A stretch of DNA of 64,000 nucleotides from Curtobacterium citreum (lineage in GTDB: Bacteria; Actinomycetota; Actinomycetes; Actinomycetales; Microbacteriaceae), in assembly GCF_006715175.1 (NCBI RefSeq), contig NZ_VFMQ01000001.1:3224001-3288000 (forward strand). The letters run 5' to 3'. Position 1 is the first letter of the stretch. Each line of letters begins with the position of its first letter. A program made the translations under genes and the position numbers. Of the stretch, positions 36,484 through 45,095 are shown piece by piece. Under the pieces are notes generated by a model that worked only from the letters and a program-made list of their open reading frames with translations, was not told the DNA's origin and did no database searches.

Positions 36484-36693
36484 CTAGACGCGCTGGGTGA
36501 TGGTGCCGTCGGGGTTTCGCCTTGCGCTTGCCGCGGTCACGAACTGACCGGAGCTAGCGGAACGATTCACCGTGCGGGAGTTGCTTGTGCCACTACCCAC
36601 ACGCTCCGTTGTCGTCTTCGACGGCCAACGAGCGGCGGCAGCTGCGCTGACGAAGCGACCGCTTGCGGCACTTCGGTTGACACTCTTGCCCAC
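36484..36693 (-). CDS. small basic protein with an internal duplication, between nrdE and nrdF
   Basis: 69 residues. Two copies of the same unit: VNRSAASGRFVSAAAAARWP (residues about 5-24) and VNRSASSGQFVTAASARRNP (about 41-60), each followed by T-x-T-x-x-V. Start GTG at 36693 chosen because GAGGAGG lies eight bases upstream. Single-unit relatives occur in many actinobacteria and phages without known function; basic and Ser-rich, perhaps nucleic-acid binding. The position inside the ribonucleotide reductase locus suggests but does not show a link. Confidence 0.65.
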   Translation of the reverse strand: MGKSVNRSAASGRFVSAAAAARWPSKTTTERVGSGTSNSRTVNRSASSGQFVTAASARRNPDGTITQRV

Positions 36694-36809
36694 TGTCTTC
36701 ACCTCCTCTCGGGACTGGTTCAGCCCCGAGAGCCTGGCCCGGACGGCCAGTTCGACTCATGTACAGTGGACGCTCCAGCTCTCAGTTGGAGTCCCTGCTA
36801 AGGGGCTGT

Positions 36810-36841
36810 TCAGGACCAGGTTTTCGCGAACCTGGTCCTGA
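36810..36841. terminator. strong hairpin downstream of nrdE
   Basis: Perfect 13-base arms TCAGGACCAGGTT / AACCTGGTCCTGA with a six-base loop, 60 bases beyond the nrdE stop. It suggests the small gene and nrdF have their own promoter or depend on read-through; 36703-36809 shows no clear -35/-10 pair. Confidence 0.75.
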
Positions 36842-36900
36842 GCTCTTTGTGGACTTGTGCGGGCCTCCAGGATGTGGGCAGTCGCTTCAGCGACCGACCG

Positions 36901-39054
36901 CTACAGCATGCAGCTGACGCAACCTTCGACCTCGGTGCCCTCGAGGGCGAGCTGGCGCAGACGGATGTAGTAGATCGTCTTGATGCCCTTGCGCCATGCG
37001 TATATCTGGGCCTTGTTGATGTCGCGGGTGGTGGCGGTGTCCTTGAAGAACAGCGTCAGCGACAGACCCTGGTCGACGTGCTGCGTCGCCGCAGCGTACG
37101 TGTCGATGATCTTCTCGGCACCGATCTCGTACGCGTCCTGGTAGTAGTCCAGGTTGTCGTTCGTCATGAACGGCGCCGGGTAGTAGACGCGGCCGAGCTT
37201 GCCTTCCTTGCGGATCTCGATCTTCGACGCGATCGGGTGGATCGACGACGTCGAGTGGTTGATGTACGAGATCGAACCGGTCGGCGGGACGGCCTGCAGG
37301 TTCTGGTTGTAGATGCCGTGCTCCTGGACGGACGCCTTCAGCGCCTTCCAGTCGTCCTGCGTCGGGATCGTCACGTTCGCGTTCGCGAAGAGCTCGCGGA
37401 CACGCTCGGTCGCCGGCGTCCACTCCTGGTCGGTGTACTTGTCGAAGAACTCGCCCGACGCGTACTTCGAGTCGCGGAAGCCGTCGAACGTCTCCCCCGT
37501 CTCGATCGCGATGGTGTTCGAGGCGCGCAGGGCGTGGAACAGCACCGTGTAGAAGTAGATGTTCGTGAAGTCGATGCCCTCTTCGGAGCCGTAGAAGACG
37601 CGCTCACGAGCCAGGTAGCCGTGCAGGTTCATCTGGCCGAGGCCGATGGCGTGCGACTTGTCGTTGCCGTCCTCGACCGAGCGGACCGACGAGATGTGCG
37701 ACATCTGCGAGACCGAGGTCAGGCCGCGGATCGCGGTCTCGATGGTCTTGCCGAAGTCCGGCGAGTCCATCGTCAGCGCGATGTTCAGCGAGCCGAGGTT
37801 GCAGGAGATGTCCTTGCCGATCTCCTTGTAGGAGAGGTCTTCGTTGAAGGTGGTCGGCGTGTTGACCTGCAGGATCTCCGAGCACAGGTTGGACATGTTG
37901 ATCCGCCCCTTGATCGGGTTGGCCTTGTTCACCGTGTCCTCGAACACGATGTACGGGTAGCCCGACTCGAACTGGATCTCGGCGATGGTCGTGAAGAAGT
38001 CACGCGCCTTGATCTTCGTCTTCTTGATGCGCGAGTCGTCGACCATCGCGCGGTAGTTCTCGGAGATCGGGACGTCGCCGAAGGGCATCCCGTAGACCTT
38101 CTCGACGTCGTACGGCGAGAACAGGTACATGTCCTCGTTGTTCTTCGCGAGCTCGAACGTGATGTCCGGCACGACGACGCCGAGCGACAGCGTCTTGATA
38201 CGGATCTTCTCGTCGGCGTTCTCGCGCTTGGTGTCGAGGAACTTCATGATGTCGGGGTGGTGGGCCGACAGGTAGACGGCACCGGCACCCTGACGCGCAC
38301 CGAGCTGGTTCGCGTACGAGAAGGAGTCTTCCAGCAGCTTCATCACGGGGATGATGCCCGAGGACTGGTTCTCGATCTGCTTGATCGGGGCGCCGGCCTC
38401 GCGGATGTTGGAGAGCAGCAGGGCCACGCCGCCGCCGCGCTTCGAGAGCTGCAGCGAGGAGTTGATGCCGCGCGAGATCGACTCCATGTTGTCCTCGATG
38501 CGGAGGAGGAAGCAGGAGACGAGCTCCCCGCGCTGCGCCTTCGCGGTGTTGAGGAACGTCGGGGTCGCGGGCTGGAAGCGGCCGGCGATGATCTCCTCGA
38601 CGAGGTCGATCGCGAGCTGCTCGTTGCCCTGCGCCAGGCCGAGGGCGGTCATCACGACGCGGTCCTCGAAGCGCTCCAGGTAGCGCTTGCCGTCGAACGT
38701 CTTGAGCGTGTAGCTCGTGTAGTACTTGAACGCACCGAGGAACGTCTGGAACCGGAACTTCTTGGAGTACGCCAGGTCGTTGAGCTTCTGGATGAACTCG
38801 AGCGAGTACTGCTCGATCGTCGCCGCTTCGTAGTACTCGTTCTCGACCAGGTAGTCCAGCCGCTCCTTCAGGTTGTGGAAGAAGACGGTGTTCTGGTTGA
38901 CGTGCTGCAGGAAGAACTGCTTCGCGGCCTCACGGTCCTTGTCGAACTGGATGTTCCCGTCCGCGTCGTAGAGGTTGAGCATCGCGTTGAGGGAGTGGTA
39001 GTCCATCCCCGTCTGCGGCGACGTCAGATCGACGTCTGCAACTGCTGCGTCCAA
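36901..39054 (-). CDS. nrdE: class Ib ribonucleotide reductase large subunit
   Basis: 717 residues. Catalyses reduction of ribonucleoside diphosphates, fed by NrdH. Seen: [14 protein letters not shown], the active-site [41 protein letters not shown] and C-terminal redox pair [12 protein letters not shown] at 39054 gives a 16-residue lead before MDYH, as in other NrdE proteins, and overlaps nrdI by 31 bases; ATG at 39006 is the alternative. Co-transcribed with nrdHI. Confidence 0.93.
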   Translation of the reverse strand: MDAAVADVDLTSPQTGMDYHSLNAMLNLYDADGNIQFDKDREAAKQFFLQHVNQNTVFFHNLKERLDYLVENEYYEAATIEQYSLEFIQKLNDLAYSKKFRFQTFLGAFKYYTSYTLKTFDGKRYLERFEDRVVMTALGLAQGNEQLAIDLVEEIIAGRFQPATPTFLNTAKAQRGELVSCFLLRIEDNMESISRGINSSLQLSKRGGGVALLLSNIREAGAPIKQIENQSSGIIPVMKLLEDSFSYANQLGARQGAGAVYLSAHHPDIMKFLDTKRENADEKIRIKTLSLGVVVPDITFELAKNNEDMYLFSPYDVEKVYGMPFGDVPISENYRAMVDDSRIKKTKIKARDFFTTIAEIQFESGYPYIVFEDTVNKANPIKGRINMSNLCSEILQVNTPTTFNEDLSYKEIGKDISCNLGSLNIALTMDSPDFGKTIETAIRGLTSVSQMSHISSVRSVEDGNDKSHAIGLGQMNLHGYLARERVFYGSEEGIDFTNIYFYTVLFHALRASNTIAIETGETFDGFRDSKYASGEFFDKYTDQEWTPATERVRELFANANVTIPTQDDWKALKASVQEHGIYNQNLQAVPPTGSISYINHSTSSIHPIASKIEIRKEGKLGRVYYPAPFMTNDNLDYYQDAYEIGAEKIIDTYAAATQHVDQGLSLTLFFKDTATTRDINKAQIYAWRKGIKTIYYIRLRQLALEGTEVEGCVSCML

Positions 39055-39440
39055 AATGCATCCAATCCTGAGTTGACCGCGCGGACGTCGTCCGGCGTTC
39101 CGAAGAGTTCGAACCTGTAGAGGAGCGGGACGCCGCACTTCTGTGCGATGACGTCCCCGGCCAGGCCGTAGGCCTCGCCGAAGTTCGTGTTGCCCCCGAC
39201 GACCACTCCGCGGATGAGCGAGCGGTTCTGTTCGTCGTTGAGGAACTTGATGACCTGCTTGGGCACCGCGCCCTGCCCGTTGCCGCCGCCGTACGTCGGC
39301 AGGACGAGCACGTACGGCTCGTCCACGCGCAGGAACGGTTCGTTCGGGTAGAGCGGGATGCGGTCCGCGTCACGGCCGAGCTTCTCGACGAAGCGTGCGG
39401 TGTACCCGGACACGCTCGAGAAGTAGACGAGGCGACTCAT
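39024..39440 (-). CDS. nrdI: NrdI flavodoxin
   Basis: 138 residues. FMN-binding flavodoxin-like protein that supplies oxidant for the Mn2 cofactor of Nrd[20 protein letters not shown] (phosphate loop), [20 protein letters not shown] and [19 protein letters not shown] are typical of NrdI. Lies between nrdH and nrdE. Confidence 0.93.
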   Translation of the reverse strand: MSRLVYFSSVSGYTARFVEKLGRDADRIPLYPNEPFLRVDEPYVLVLPTYGGGNGQGAVPKQVIKFLNDEQNRSLIRGVVVGGNTNFGEAYGLAGDVIAQKCGVPLLYRFELFGTPDDVRAVNSGLDAFWTQQLQTSI

Positions 39441-39500
39441 GTGCGCGCTCCTTGTGAGAGGTGCGGACAGCAGATCAGGAGTGGCCTGTCGGAGGCGCTG

Positions 39501-39516
39501 CGTGCCTCCAGGCCGG
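39501..39516. repeat. dispersed repeat, CCTGGAGGC core
   Basis: CGTGCCTCCAGGCCGG in the nrdH-nrdI gap (111 bases), inside a transcribed operon. Confidence 0.65.
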
Positions 39517-39551
39517 CGGAGGTGCGGGTCCCGGGACGGGACCCGCACGGC

Positions 39552-39785
39552 TCACGCGAGTTCGGCGCTGAGCGTCGCGATCTTGTCGGGACGGAAGCCC
39601 GACCAGTGGTCGTCGTCGGTCACGACGACGGGGGCCTGCATGTAGCCGAGGCTCTTGACGTGCTCGAGCGCGGCTTCGTCGGCGGAGACGTCGAGCACCT
39701 CGTACTGGATGCCCTTGTTGTCGAGCGCGCGGTACGTCGCGGTGCACTGGACGCAGGACGGCTTGGTGTAGACGGTGACGGCCAT
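39552..39785 (-). CDS. nrdH: NrdH glutaredoxin-like electron donor
   Basis: 77 residues. The redox pair is CVQC in TKPSCVQCTATYRAL; also GIQYEVLDVSAD, MQAPVVV and WSGFRPDKI, as in NrdH proteins that pass electrons from thioredoxin reductase to NrdE. First gene of nrdHIE; GGGGAG before the ATG. Confidence 0.93.
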   Translation of the reverse strand: MAVTVYTKPSCVQCTATYRALDNKGIQYEVLDVSADEAALEHVKSLGYMQAPVVVTDDDHWSGFRPDKIATLSAELA

Positions 39786-39907
39786 GATCTCCCCTGGTTC
39801 TTGCTGGTTGTTCGTGCTGTGGAGTGGTGCTGGTGTCTGGTGCCGCTTGCACCTGCCCGCTGGCACCTACGCAGACGTGTCCGGGAAGGGGCCGCTGCGG
39901 TGGCTCC

Positions 39908-39955
39908 ACACTACATCTAGTGGCTGGCCGAGGCACCGACCACAAGAGGAAGTGT
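39908..39955. promoter_or_regulatory. tandem NrdR boxes of the nrdH promoter
   Basis: Box 1 ACACTACATCTAGTGG (39908-39923) is close to the NrdR consensus; box 2 CCACAAGAGGAAGTGT (39940-39955) is weaker. Centres are 32 bases apart, three helical turns, the spacing NrdR requires. Repression by NrdR with dATP bound is expected. Confidence 0.75.
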
Positions 39956-39968
39956 TACAGCCGTGTAG

Positions 39969-40149
39969 TTCTCCACAACGCCCTCCACAGTCTGTGGATT
40001 CCCGGGAGGCCCGGAATCACGCCAGTCTGCGGCCCACCACCGACACTTCCCCACACCGGTGGACAGCCTCGATCCACATGTGTGGAATCAGCGCGTCGGC
40101 GTGTCGCGGACGGTCCTCCACACGGGGCTCCGGAGGCCGCTCGTCCACA
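39969..40149. promoter_or_regulatory. cluster of DnaA-box-like motifs upstream of nrdHIE
   Basis: Core TCCACA or its complement occurs at 39972, 39984, 39993, 40073, 40081, 40117 and 40144; the best full match is TTCTCCACA at 39969. Two pairs form inverted repeats (TCCACAGTCTGTGGA, and TCCACATGTGTGGA). It could bring DnaA control to the reductase genes, as known for E. coli nrdAB. Confidence 0.5.
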
Positions 40150-40188
40150 CCACCCCCGGACGGGTGACGGCCCCGTCCGTCCGGTCCG

Positions 40189-40194
40189 TACACT
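40189..40194 (+). promoter_or_regulatory. -10 box of the MFS gene, leaderless arrangement
   Basis: TACACT, six bases before the GTG at 40201. Confidence 0.55.
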
Positions 40195-40200
40195 CGTCTC

Positions 40201-41406
40201 GTGAGCGCCTACGGACCCCTGCTGAAGACCCCCGGAGTCGGTCGCGTCATCGCAGCGCAGCTCACCGCGCGGTTCCCGTTCGGCATGCTCTCGCTCGCGT
40301 ACCTGCTGCACGTCGAGCACGTCTTCCACTCGTACGGCGCCGCCGGGCTCGTGCTCGCGACGACGAGCATCGGTCAGGCCATCGCCGGTCCGCTCACCAG
40401 TCGGTGGATGGGCAGCTGGGGCATGCGGCCGGTCCTGGTGCTGACGAGCATCGTCGCGCTGCTGAGCATGGGTGTCGTCGCGTTCGCCACCATGCCGCTC
40501 TGGGCGTACGTGGTCGTCGGGTTCCTCGGCGGCCTCGCGGTCCCGCCCGTGCAGCCCGCGGTCCGCACCATCTACCCCAAGATGGTGACCTCGTTGCAGC
40601 TCACGCCCCTGTTCTCCCTGGACGCCAGCGCACAGGAGCTCATCTGGGTCGCCGGCCCGGTCATCACGACGTTCGTCGCGACACAGGTCGGCACCGTGCA
40701 GGCGATCGTCGTGGCGATGGTGTTCCTGGTCGTCGGTGGCGTGTGGTTCATCGCTTCCCCCGAGCTCGGCCGCGTCCGCATCCCTCGCTCGAAGCGTGCG
40801 TTCGGCGTCGTGCTGCGCCGCCCCTCGGTCGTGGTGGCGACCCTGACCGGTCTGCTGCTCATCGGTGCGTGCGCCGCGGTCGAGGCCAGCGTCACGAGCG
40901 TCTTCGGCGAGGGCAGCCCGAACGCCGGCATCGTCCTCGCGGTGTTCGCCGTCGGGTCGCTGGCCGGCGGGCTCGCGCTCGGACACCGTCCGATCTCCCC
41001 GAACACCCTGTGGGCGCGCATGTGCATCGTGTTCGTCGGACTCGCGCTGGCCGTGGGCGGCACGAACTTCTGGTGGCTCTGCCTGGCGCTCGTGATCGCC
41101 GGCGCCGGCATCGCCCCTGCCCTCGCGGTGATGTTCGGCTCGGTGTCCGCGACCGTGAAGTTCTCCGACACGGCAGAGGCCTACGGCTGGATGGGCACCG
41201 GGCAGCTCATCGGCGCCGCGGGCGGCTCGGCGGTGGCCGGGTTCCTCATCGACGCGAACGGGCCCTCGGGCGGCATGACCGTCGGCGCGGTGATGGCGGC
41301 GGCCGGCGTGGTGCTGCCGCTCGTCGCGAAGCGGTGGCTGCCCGACCTGCGCGGCCGTGACGCGAGTCCCATCCCCGACACCGAGCCGGTGACGCTGCCG
41401 AGCTGA
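40201..41406 (+). CDS. MFS transporter
   Basis: 401 residues, twelve hydrophobic segments. Loop 2-3 reads GPLTSRWMGSWGMRPVLV; the region around ASAQELIWVAGPVI resembles MFS proteins of unknown substrate in Microbacteriaceae. GTG start supported by the -10 box; divergent from nrdH by 415 bases. Confidence 0.8.
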   Translation: MSAYGPLLKTPGVGRVIAAQLTARFPFGMLSLAYLLHVEHVFHSYGAAGLVLATTSIGQAIAGPLTSRWMGSWGMRPVLVLTSIVALLSMGVVAFATMPLWAYVVVGFLGGLAVPPVQPAVRTIYPKMVTSLQLTPLFSLDASAQELIWVAGPVITTFVATQVGTVQAIVVAMVFLVVGGVWFIASPELGRVRIPRSKRAFGVVLRRPSVVVATLTGLLLIGACAAVEASVTSVFGEGSPNAGIVLAVFAVGSLAGGLALGHRPISPNTLWARMCIVFVGLALAVGGTNFWWLCLALVIAGAGIAPALAVMFGSVSATVKFSDTAEAYGWMGTGQLIGAAGGSAVAGFLIDANGPSGGMTVGAVMAAAGVVLPLVAKRWLPDLRGRDASPIPDTEPVTLPS

Positions 41407-41453
41407 CGCCGCGGGGCAGGGCATGCCCCCACCACGATCGGCAGGATGGGTGC

Positions 41454-42272
41454 ATGGTCACCTCGATCCCCCTCCGCGACGGCGGCAGCATCCCCGCGAT
41501 CGGCTTCGGCGTCTACAAGGTCGACGACGCCCAGGCCGAGACGGCGGTCGGCCTCGCGCTCGACGCCGGCTACCGGCACGTCGACACCGCCGAGATGTAC
41601 GGCAACGAAGCCGGTGTCGGGAAGGCGATCCGCGCCTCCGGGCTCGACCGTGACGACGTCTTCGTGACCACCAAGGTGTGGAACGACCACCAGGGGCGCG
41701 ACGCGACGCTGCGGGCGTTCGACGCGAGTCTCGAGCGGCTGGGGACCGACACGGTCGACCTGTACCTCATCCACTGGCCGGCCGCGGCGAACGACCGCTA
41801 CGTCGAGACCTGGCGGACGCTGGTCGAGCTGCGCGAGCAGGGCCGTGCGAGGAGCGTCGGCGTCTCGAACTTCCAGGTGTCGCACCTGCAGCGGCTGATC
41901 GACGAGACGGGCGAGGTCCCCGCGCTGAACCAGGTCGAACGGCACCCGTGGCTGCCCCAGCGCGAGCTCATCGCGTTCCACGAGCAGCACGGCATCGCCA
42001 CGGGGGCGTGGTCACCGCTCGGCCGCGGTCGGCTCGTCGACGAACCGGTGCTCACGGGCATCGCGGACGCGCACGGGGTCAGCGTCGCGCAGGTGCTCGT
42101 CCGGTGGAACGTGCAGCAGGGCGTGGTGGTGCTGCCGAAGTCGGTCACGCCCGCGCGGATCCGGTCGAACCTCGACGTCGACGGCTTCGCGCTGACCGAG
42201 GACGACCTCGCGGCGATCACCACGCTCGAGTCCGGGCAGCGCACCGGCTCCCACCCGGACAGCGTGTCCTGA
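41454..42272 (+). CDS. aldo/keto reductase
   Basis: 272 residues. Tetrad visible: Asp and Tyr in DTAEMYGNEAGVG, Lys in VTTKVW, His in LIHWP; NADPH site VLPKSVTPARI. It matches the 2,5-diketo-gluconate reductase group (DkgA/YqhE-like), which reduces varied aldehydes and ketones. 47 bases after the MFS gene. Confidence 0.9.
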   Translation: MVTSIPLRDGGSIPAIGFGVYKVDDAQAETAVGLALDAGYRHVDTAEMYGNEAGVGKAIRASGLDRDDVFVTTKVWNDHQGRDATLRAFDASLERLGTDTVDLYLIHWPAAANDRYVETWRTLVELREQGRARSVGVSNFQVSHLQRLIDETGEVPALNQVERHPWLPQRELIAFHEQHGIATGAWSPLGRGRLVDEPVLTGIADAHGVSVAQVLVRWNVQQGVVVLPKSVTPARIRSNLDVDGFALTEDDLAAITTLESGQRTGSHPDSVS

Positions 42273-42298
42273 GCGCACCCGACCAGGCCCGGCCTCGC

Positions 42299-42637
42299 TC
42301 AGCCCTCGCGGTCCTCCTCGGACTGCCAGGGCAGGTGCAGGTCGCCCGGCTCGGGCTCGACGTCGCCGGCGTCGTCGGCACCACCGGTCCCGGGCGCTGC
42401 CACGACGCGGGACGGATCGATGCCGTCCGCCTCCAGGTCCTCGCGGCTGCGCTGGTCCGTCTGCGCCGCCACGGTCTCCCGCTCGCTCGACGGGCTGTAG
42501 GACGTGTCCGCGGCCTCCTGCTCGGACGCGCTCACGCCGTCGGCACCCTCGTGGTGCGCAGCGTCGCGGAGGGCGTCGCTCCGTGCGCGGTCGTCGGAAC
42601 CTTCGGGGCCGGGTGCGTCCGGGATGCTGTCGCTCAT
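42299..42637 (-). CDS. acidic, probably disordered protein
   Basis: 112 residues, rich in Asp, Glu, Ser and Ala without hydrophobic core; MSDSIPDAPGPEGSDDRARS to LHLPWQSEEDREG. The ATG at 42637 begins the compositionally uniform part. No family recognised; the W near the end is the only aromatic landmark. Confidence 0.55.
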   Translation of the reverse strand: MSDSIPDAPGPEGSDDRARSDALRDAAHHEGADGVSASEQEAADTSYSPSSERETVAAQTDQRSREDLEADGIDPSRVVAAPGTGGADDAGDVEPEPGDLHLPWQSEEDREG

Positions 42638-42734
42638 GGGCTGCACAGTAGGCCGGTGACCTCCGGTACCGGTTCGGTCACGGCGCTCGTGATCCGCTTC
42701 CCGCTCCGTTACGGTCGACGCGAGGGGGTCCGAC

Positions 42735-43628
42735 ATGGGACGCAGGACGGTCACGGCATCGATCGCGATCGCGGGGGTGACGGCGCTGGTGCTCACCGGT
42801 TGCTCGGTGTTCGGCGGGGACGACCCGCTGCCGAAGCCCACCGGGCACGCAGCACCGAGCGCATCGGCGCGCCCGGACAGCGGCACGGACGGCAGCGGCA
42901 CCGGCGGCACCGCCCAGCAGGTCGTGACGAAGCAGGCGGTCCCCGCGGGCACCGTCGTCGCCGAGACGGACCTCGTCTCGAAGTCGGGCGACACCGCCGT
43001 GCACGTGCGCGTCGTGGCGGACGACGCGGGCACCTTCGACGCGCAGCTCTCCGGCTACCGCACCACGAACCCCCAGCCGATGACGGTCGAGTTCCGCCGG
43101 TCGGCTGCCTCGCCCGGCGACGGGTTCGACTGGGAGTCGGTCGCCTCGACGACCTGGCAGGCGGACGCCCCGGCGCCCTCGTCCGTCAGCCTCTCCGACG
43201 CGGGATCCTTCCCCGACTGGTTGCACAGCGTCGTCCTCGTGCCCGCGGCGACCACGCAGGCAGCCGACACCGACGACTCGGACGGCTCCATCGACGCGGA
43301 CCGACCGTGGGTCGGGAGCGTCCTGGCGGCGGCGACCCTGCAGTGGCACATCCCGAGCCCGTACCCGGACCTGCACGTCCAGGTCGGCGCCGCCCGTGCC
43401 GGCGCCTACGGCTGGGTGTTCGACGCGGCGGGCGACAAGCTCACCGCGCCCGGCAGCGGTGTGCCGACGTCGTACCGGGTGTCCCACGGCGACGACCAGA
43501 CCACGGTCGCGAAGCGCTTCGGCCTGACCCTGGCGCAGCTCCGCTGGTTGAACCCCACGATGCGGGTGCACGGCAACGGCTGGTTGTACGAGGACACCGA
43601 CCTGAACCTCGACCCCGCCGGACGCTGA
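42735..43628 (+). CDS. lipoprotein with C-terminal LysM-like domain
   Basis: 297 residues. Lipobox LVLTGC, a Ser/Gly/Thr linker (about 30-62), a middle domain of unknown kind (VHVRVVADDAGTFDAQLSGY) and a LysM-like end (SYRVSHGDDQTTVAKRFGLT, then LAQLRWLNP). LysM binds peptidoglycan, so the protein is probably held between membrane and wall. GAGGGGG before the ATG. Confidence 0.75.
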   Translation: MGRRTVTASIAIAGVTALVLTGCSVFGGDDPLPKPTGHAAPSASARPDSGTDGSGTGGTAQQVVTKQAVPAGTVVAETDLVSKSGDTAVHVRVVADDAGTFDAQLSGYRTTNPQPMTVEFRRSAASPGDGFDWESVASTTWQADAPAPSSVSLSDAGSFPDWLHSVVLVPAATTQAADTDDSDGSIDADRPWVGSVLAAATLQWHIPSPYPDLHVQVGAARAGAYGWVFDAAGDKLTAPGSGVPTSYRVSHGDDQTTVAKRFGLTLAQLRWLNPTMRVHGNGWLYEDTDLNLDPAGR

Positions 43629-43693
43629 CCACGGCGGCACCGCCCGGTCCGTTACGCTCGACCCCGCACCCGCACCACCCTGGAGGTCACCCC

Positions 43694-44215
43694 GTGACGA
43701 TCGTCGCCGCCGCAGACGGATCTGCCCTCGGCAACCCCGGCCCGGCCGGCTGGGCCTGGTACGTCGACGACGACCGCTGGGCCGCAGGCGGTTGGCCGCG
43801 TGCCACGAACAACATCGGCGAGCTCACCGCCGTCCTGCAGCTGCTCCGCGCGACGAAGGACGCCGGCGAACCGCTCCACATCCTGTGCGACAGCCAGTAC
43901 GCGATCAAGGCGTGCACCGAGTGGCTCGCCGGGTGGAAGCGGAAGGGCTGGCGGAAGGCCGACGGCAAGCCCGTCCTGAACGTCGAGATCATCAAGGAGC
44001 TCGACGCCGAGCTGCAGGGCCGCAAGGTCACGTTCGAGTGGGTCCGCGGGCACGTCGGCCACGAGATGAACGAGGCCGCGGACGTCCGCGCCCGTGGTGC
44101 CGCGACCGCGTACCAGAACCACACCGAAGTTCCGACGGGCCCGGGCTGGCCGGGCAAGCAGGTCGACCCGGCACCCGAGCCGGTGCAGGTCGAACCGCCC
44201 GCGACCCTGTTCTAG
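43694..44215 (+). CDS. rnhA: ribonuclease HI
   Basis: 173 residues. Removes RNA from RNA-DNA hybrids. Catalytic acids: Asp in AADGSALGNPGPAG, Glu in NNIGELTAVLQLL, Asp in ILCDSQYAI and Asp in MNEAADVRA, with the His in GHVGHEMNEAAD. The last 30 residues are a Pro-rich tail. GTG start behind GGAGGTCACC. Confidence 0.92.
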   Translation: MTIVAAADGSALGNPGPAGWAWYVDDDRWAAGGWPRATNNIGELTAVLQLLRATKDAGEPLHILCDSQYAIKACTEWLAGWKRKGWRKADGKPVLNVEIIKELDAELQGRKVTFEWVRGHVGHEMNEAADVRARGAATAYQNHTEVPTGPGWPGKQVDPAPEPVQVEPPATLF

Positions 44216-44271
44216 AAGCGGACCAAGGCGACCACCGGACCGACGCGACCAGCGAGCGGGTCGCAGCGCGG

Positions 44272-44523
44272 TCAGTACGTCCCGTCGCGCCGGTCCTGAC
44301 GGGTGATCTGCTCCCCCGACGCCGGGTCGATCCCCGACCGCGTCGTGGTGGTCGTCCGGCGACCGCCGAACCCGACGGCCAGGCTGATGATGAGCAGCAC
44401 GACGCCCGCGGCCATCAGGATGTACCCGATCAGGCGCAGGTCGACCCCGGCGAGCTGGATGTCCAGGGCGAACGCCACGATGGCGCCGATGACGATCAGG
44501 GCGATGCTCGATCCGATGCGCAT
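44272..44523 (-). CDS. DUF6458-like small membrane protein
   Basis: 83 residues; MRIGSSIALIVIGAIVAFAL and GYILMAAGVVLLIISLAVG give two membrane segments, followed by a polar tail with TTTTTRS. Common in actinobacteria, function unknown. Confidence 0.75.
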   Translation of the reverse strand: MRIGSSIALIVIGAIVAFALDIQLAGVDLRLIGYILMAAGVVLLIISLAVGFGGRRTTTTTRSGIDPASGEQITRQDRRDGTY

Positions 44524-44579
44524 GGGAGTTCCTCTCGACGGACCCGGCTGTCCGGGCTGCCGTCGAACGTACCCGTCCG

Positions 44580-45095
44580 TCAGAGTGGACGTTCCCACAG
44601 GGCGACGGTGCTCTCCAGGTGGTCGTACCGGTACGGCTTCGTCTCCCCGGTGGGCGTGTAGCCGAGCGCCCGCCAGAACGGCTCCGCGACGGCGGCGTTC
44701 GTCGCGACGATCCCGAGGCGCAGCCGACCGATCCCCGGCACCGAGCGCACCCGGGCGACGACGGCCTCGTGCAGCGCGCGGCCGAGTCCCTGCCCCTGCC
44801 GGTCCCCGCGGACGAGCAGCAGTCCGACGAAGGCCGCTCCCGGGTCCGGGTAGCCGAGCAGCACGTCCGCGAACGCCACGAGCCGGTCCCCGTCGAACAG
44901 CCCCCAACCGTGCTTGCCCACCGGGTCGAAGCCCTCGGGCACGCTGATCAGCGCGCTCAGGGCGTCCGACGGCCCGGGCGGGTACCCGGTGATCCGCTCG
45001 GTGTAGTCCGGCGCGGACTCGAGCAGGTCCTGCAGCGCGGCGACGTCAGCGTCGCCGTCGAGCGACCGGAAGACCGGATCGGTGACCGCGCACAT
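44580..45095 (-). CDS. GNAT-family N-acetyltransferase
   Basis: 171 residues. FVGLLLVRGDRQGQGLGRAL (acetyl-CoA loop), then VATNAAVAEPFWRALGY. The ATG shares a base with the helicase stop (TGATG), so it is translated after the helicase gene. Substrate unknown. Confidence 0.82.
   Translation of the reverse strand: MCAVTDPVFRSLDGDADVAALQDLLESAPDYTERITGYPPGPSDALSALISVPEGFDPVGKHGWGLFDGDRLVAFADVLLGYPDPGAAFVGLLLVRGDRQGQGLGRALHEAVVARVRSVPGIGRLRLGIVATNAAVAEPFWRALGYTPTGETKPYRYDHLESTVALWERPL

Noticed and set aside
36847..39120. 757-codon plus-strand frame opposite nrdE
   Set aside because: Mirror of the nrdE codon pattern (Leu/Val/Arg/Asp-rich) with no recognisable domain.
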